Position numbers and translations under genes: made by a program
The notes under the pieces: model-generated
Told to the model about the DNA's origin: nothing
Databases searched by the model: none
Seen by the model: the letters and a program-made list of their open reading frames with translations, nothing else
Shown: piece after piece, positions 15,042 through 15,542 of the stretch
How positions within the stretch are numbered: position 1 is the first letter of the stretch
Layout: each line of letters opens with the position of its first letter
Assembly: GCA_010015745.1 (NCBI GenBank)
Contig: ML978417.1
Location: 1-15,542 of the forward strand
Direction of reading: 5' to 3'
From: Setomelanomma holmii
Lineage: Eukaryota; Ascomycota; Dothideomycetes; Pleosporales; Phaeosphaeriaceae
Length of the DNA: 15,542 nt

Positions 15042-15542
15042 ATGGTACTGTTCACGCACTACCCTCAGTATAGAGTACTCATATGCTGCGAGCACTGCTG
15101 CGCAGTCTATGGCCTTGAGGCGCACCTCAAGCAATACCACCACATGCCTGCAGCAGCGAGGAGAGCGCTGCTCGCCTCGTACGCAGATTTGGATCCACTG
15201 CTGCCGCCAGCAGAGGTTGGCCAGCCTGCACCTTACGGCTGTCTGATAAAGGAGCTGGGGCCGGCGCAGGACGCGTTCCTCTGCTACAGCAGCAGCAATA
15301 GCGCAGCCTGCGGCTTCATTAGCACAAGTCGCGCGAAGATGCAGCAGCACGTTAATAAGCAGCATAGCATTAAGCTGACGCGCTGGTCGTCTGCTGCAGC
15401 AGCCTCGTACAAGGATCACGCAGCGCAGCTCTGGCAGCCTGTCAAGGTACAGACCTTCTTCCGCGAGCGGCGCTACGTCCACTACTTTATTGTGCAAGAG
15501 GAAGCAGAAGAGCAGCAGGAGCAGCAGCAACAGCAGGGCGAC
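15042..15542 (+). CDS. C2H2-type zinc-finger protein of a fungal mobile-element/telomere-helicase-associated type, 3' incomplete
   Basis: The frame is open from ATG 15042 to the window edge (167 codons, no stop). Residues C16-x2-C19 with H28-x4-H33 (LEAHLKQYH) form a first finger. A linker LASYADLDPLLPP follows, then a second finger-like set C81, C90, H103-x4-H108. A WQPVKVQTFFRERRYVHYF segment (131-149) comes next, then a Glu/Gln-rich tail. This order (finger, helical linker, second finger, W-x-PV-x-x-QTFF) matches, from memory, the DUF3505-type region found in fungal C2H2 proteins and at the N-terminus of some telomere-linked RecQ-like helicases and other repeated genes. The downstream domain that would decide this is outside the window. 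The in-frame codons before the ATG are also open back to at least 14988, so the start could lie further upstream. Confidence 0.62.
   Translation, partial: MVLFTHYPQYRVLICCEHCCAVYGLEAHLKQYHHMPAAARRALLASYADLDPLLPPAEVGQPAPYGCLIKELGPAQDAFLCYSSSNSAACGFISTSRAKMQQHVNKQHSIKLTRWSSAAAASYKDHAAQLWQPVKVQTFFRERRYVHYFIVQEEAEEQQEQQQQQGD
15513..15536 (+). repeat. CAG-rich glutamine tract within the C2H2 gene
   Basis: Seven of eight codons are glutamine (CAG or CAA) with one GAG, in frame with the zinc-finger protein. Such tracts vary in length by replication slippage. Confidence 0.8.

Noticed and set aside
14910..15530. A 206-codon minus-strand open frame at the right end
   Set aside because: It is antisense to the C2H2 gene, whose plus-strand frame shows paired Cys/His fingers and a QTFF segment. 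The minus product is Leu/Val/Arg/Ala-rich, as expected from the complement of CAG/GCA-rich codons.
1..15542. tRNA genes, rRNA, CRISPR arrays and telomere repeats
   Set aside because: I looked for tRNA B-box-like words, regularly spaced repeats and TTAGGG runs and found none that were convincing.

Overview
The window looks like accessory DNA of a filamentous ascomycete (Pezizomycotina, possibly Dothideomycetes). The reasons are fungus-type protein families, short introns with fungal splice signals, a fungal hAT transposon, and nonsense changes of the C-to-T kind left by repeat-induced point mutation (RIP). Species cannot be named from the sequence alone. I saw no rRNA, tRNA or CRISPR array.

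Layout from left to right. A 4-kb minus-strand gene (243-4229) encodes a ZNFX1-like superfamily 1 RNA helicase with two CCCH zinc fingers, but its NF-X1 finger array stops early and no in-frame ATG starts it. In the DNA upstream of it sits a complete hAT transposon (5183-8356) with an 8-bp target duplication and 19-bp perfect terminal inverted repeats. Its transposase lies in one frame, broken by one nonsense codon and by an intron whose acceptor appears lost. Just right of the element is a plus-strand pseudogene (8386-9899) of the fungal PD-(D/E)XK nuclease-like family. It is frameshifted by an exact 68-bp tandem duplication, and its frame is restored if one copy is ignored.

From about 9.9 to 14.1 kb the DNA is a graveyard: a 199-codon minus-strand ORF that is probably the tail of a decayed gene (10175-10774), an unidentified long decayed reading frame (11683-12918), and the C-terminal scrap of a Fot1/pogo-type transposase (13316-13452).

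The right end carries a minus-strand TPR plus RING-H2 protein, a probable E3 ubiquitin ligase, again without a local ATG. Next comes a cluster of four copies of an 11-mer (GCATAGTTGAG). A plus-strand C2H2 zinc-finger protein of a fungal mobile-element or telomere-helicase-associated type then runs off the window.

The genes do not form a pathway. The common theme is host genes (helicase, RING protein) being eroded at their ends beside mobile elements. The least explained parts are the GCATAGTTGAG cluster with its C2H2 gene and the decayed frame at 11.7-12.9 kb.
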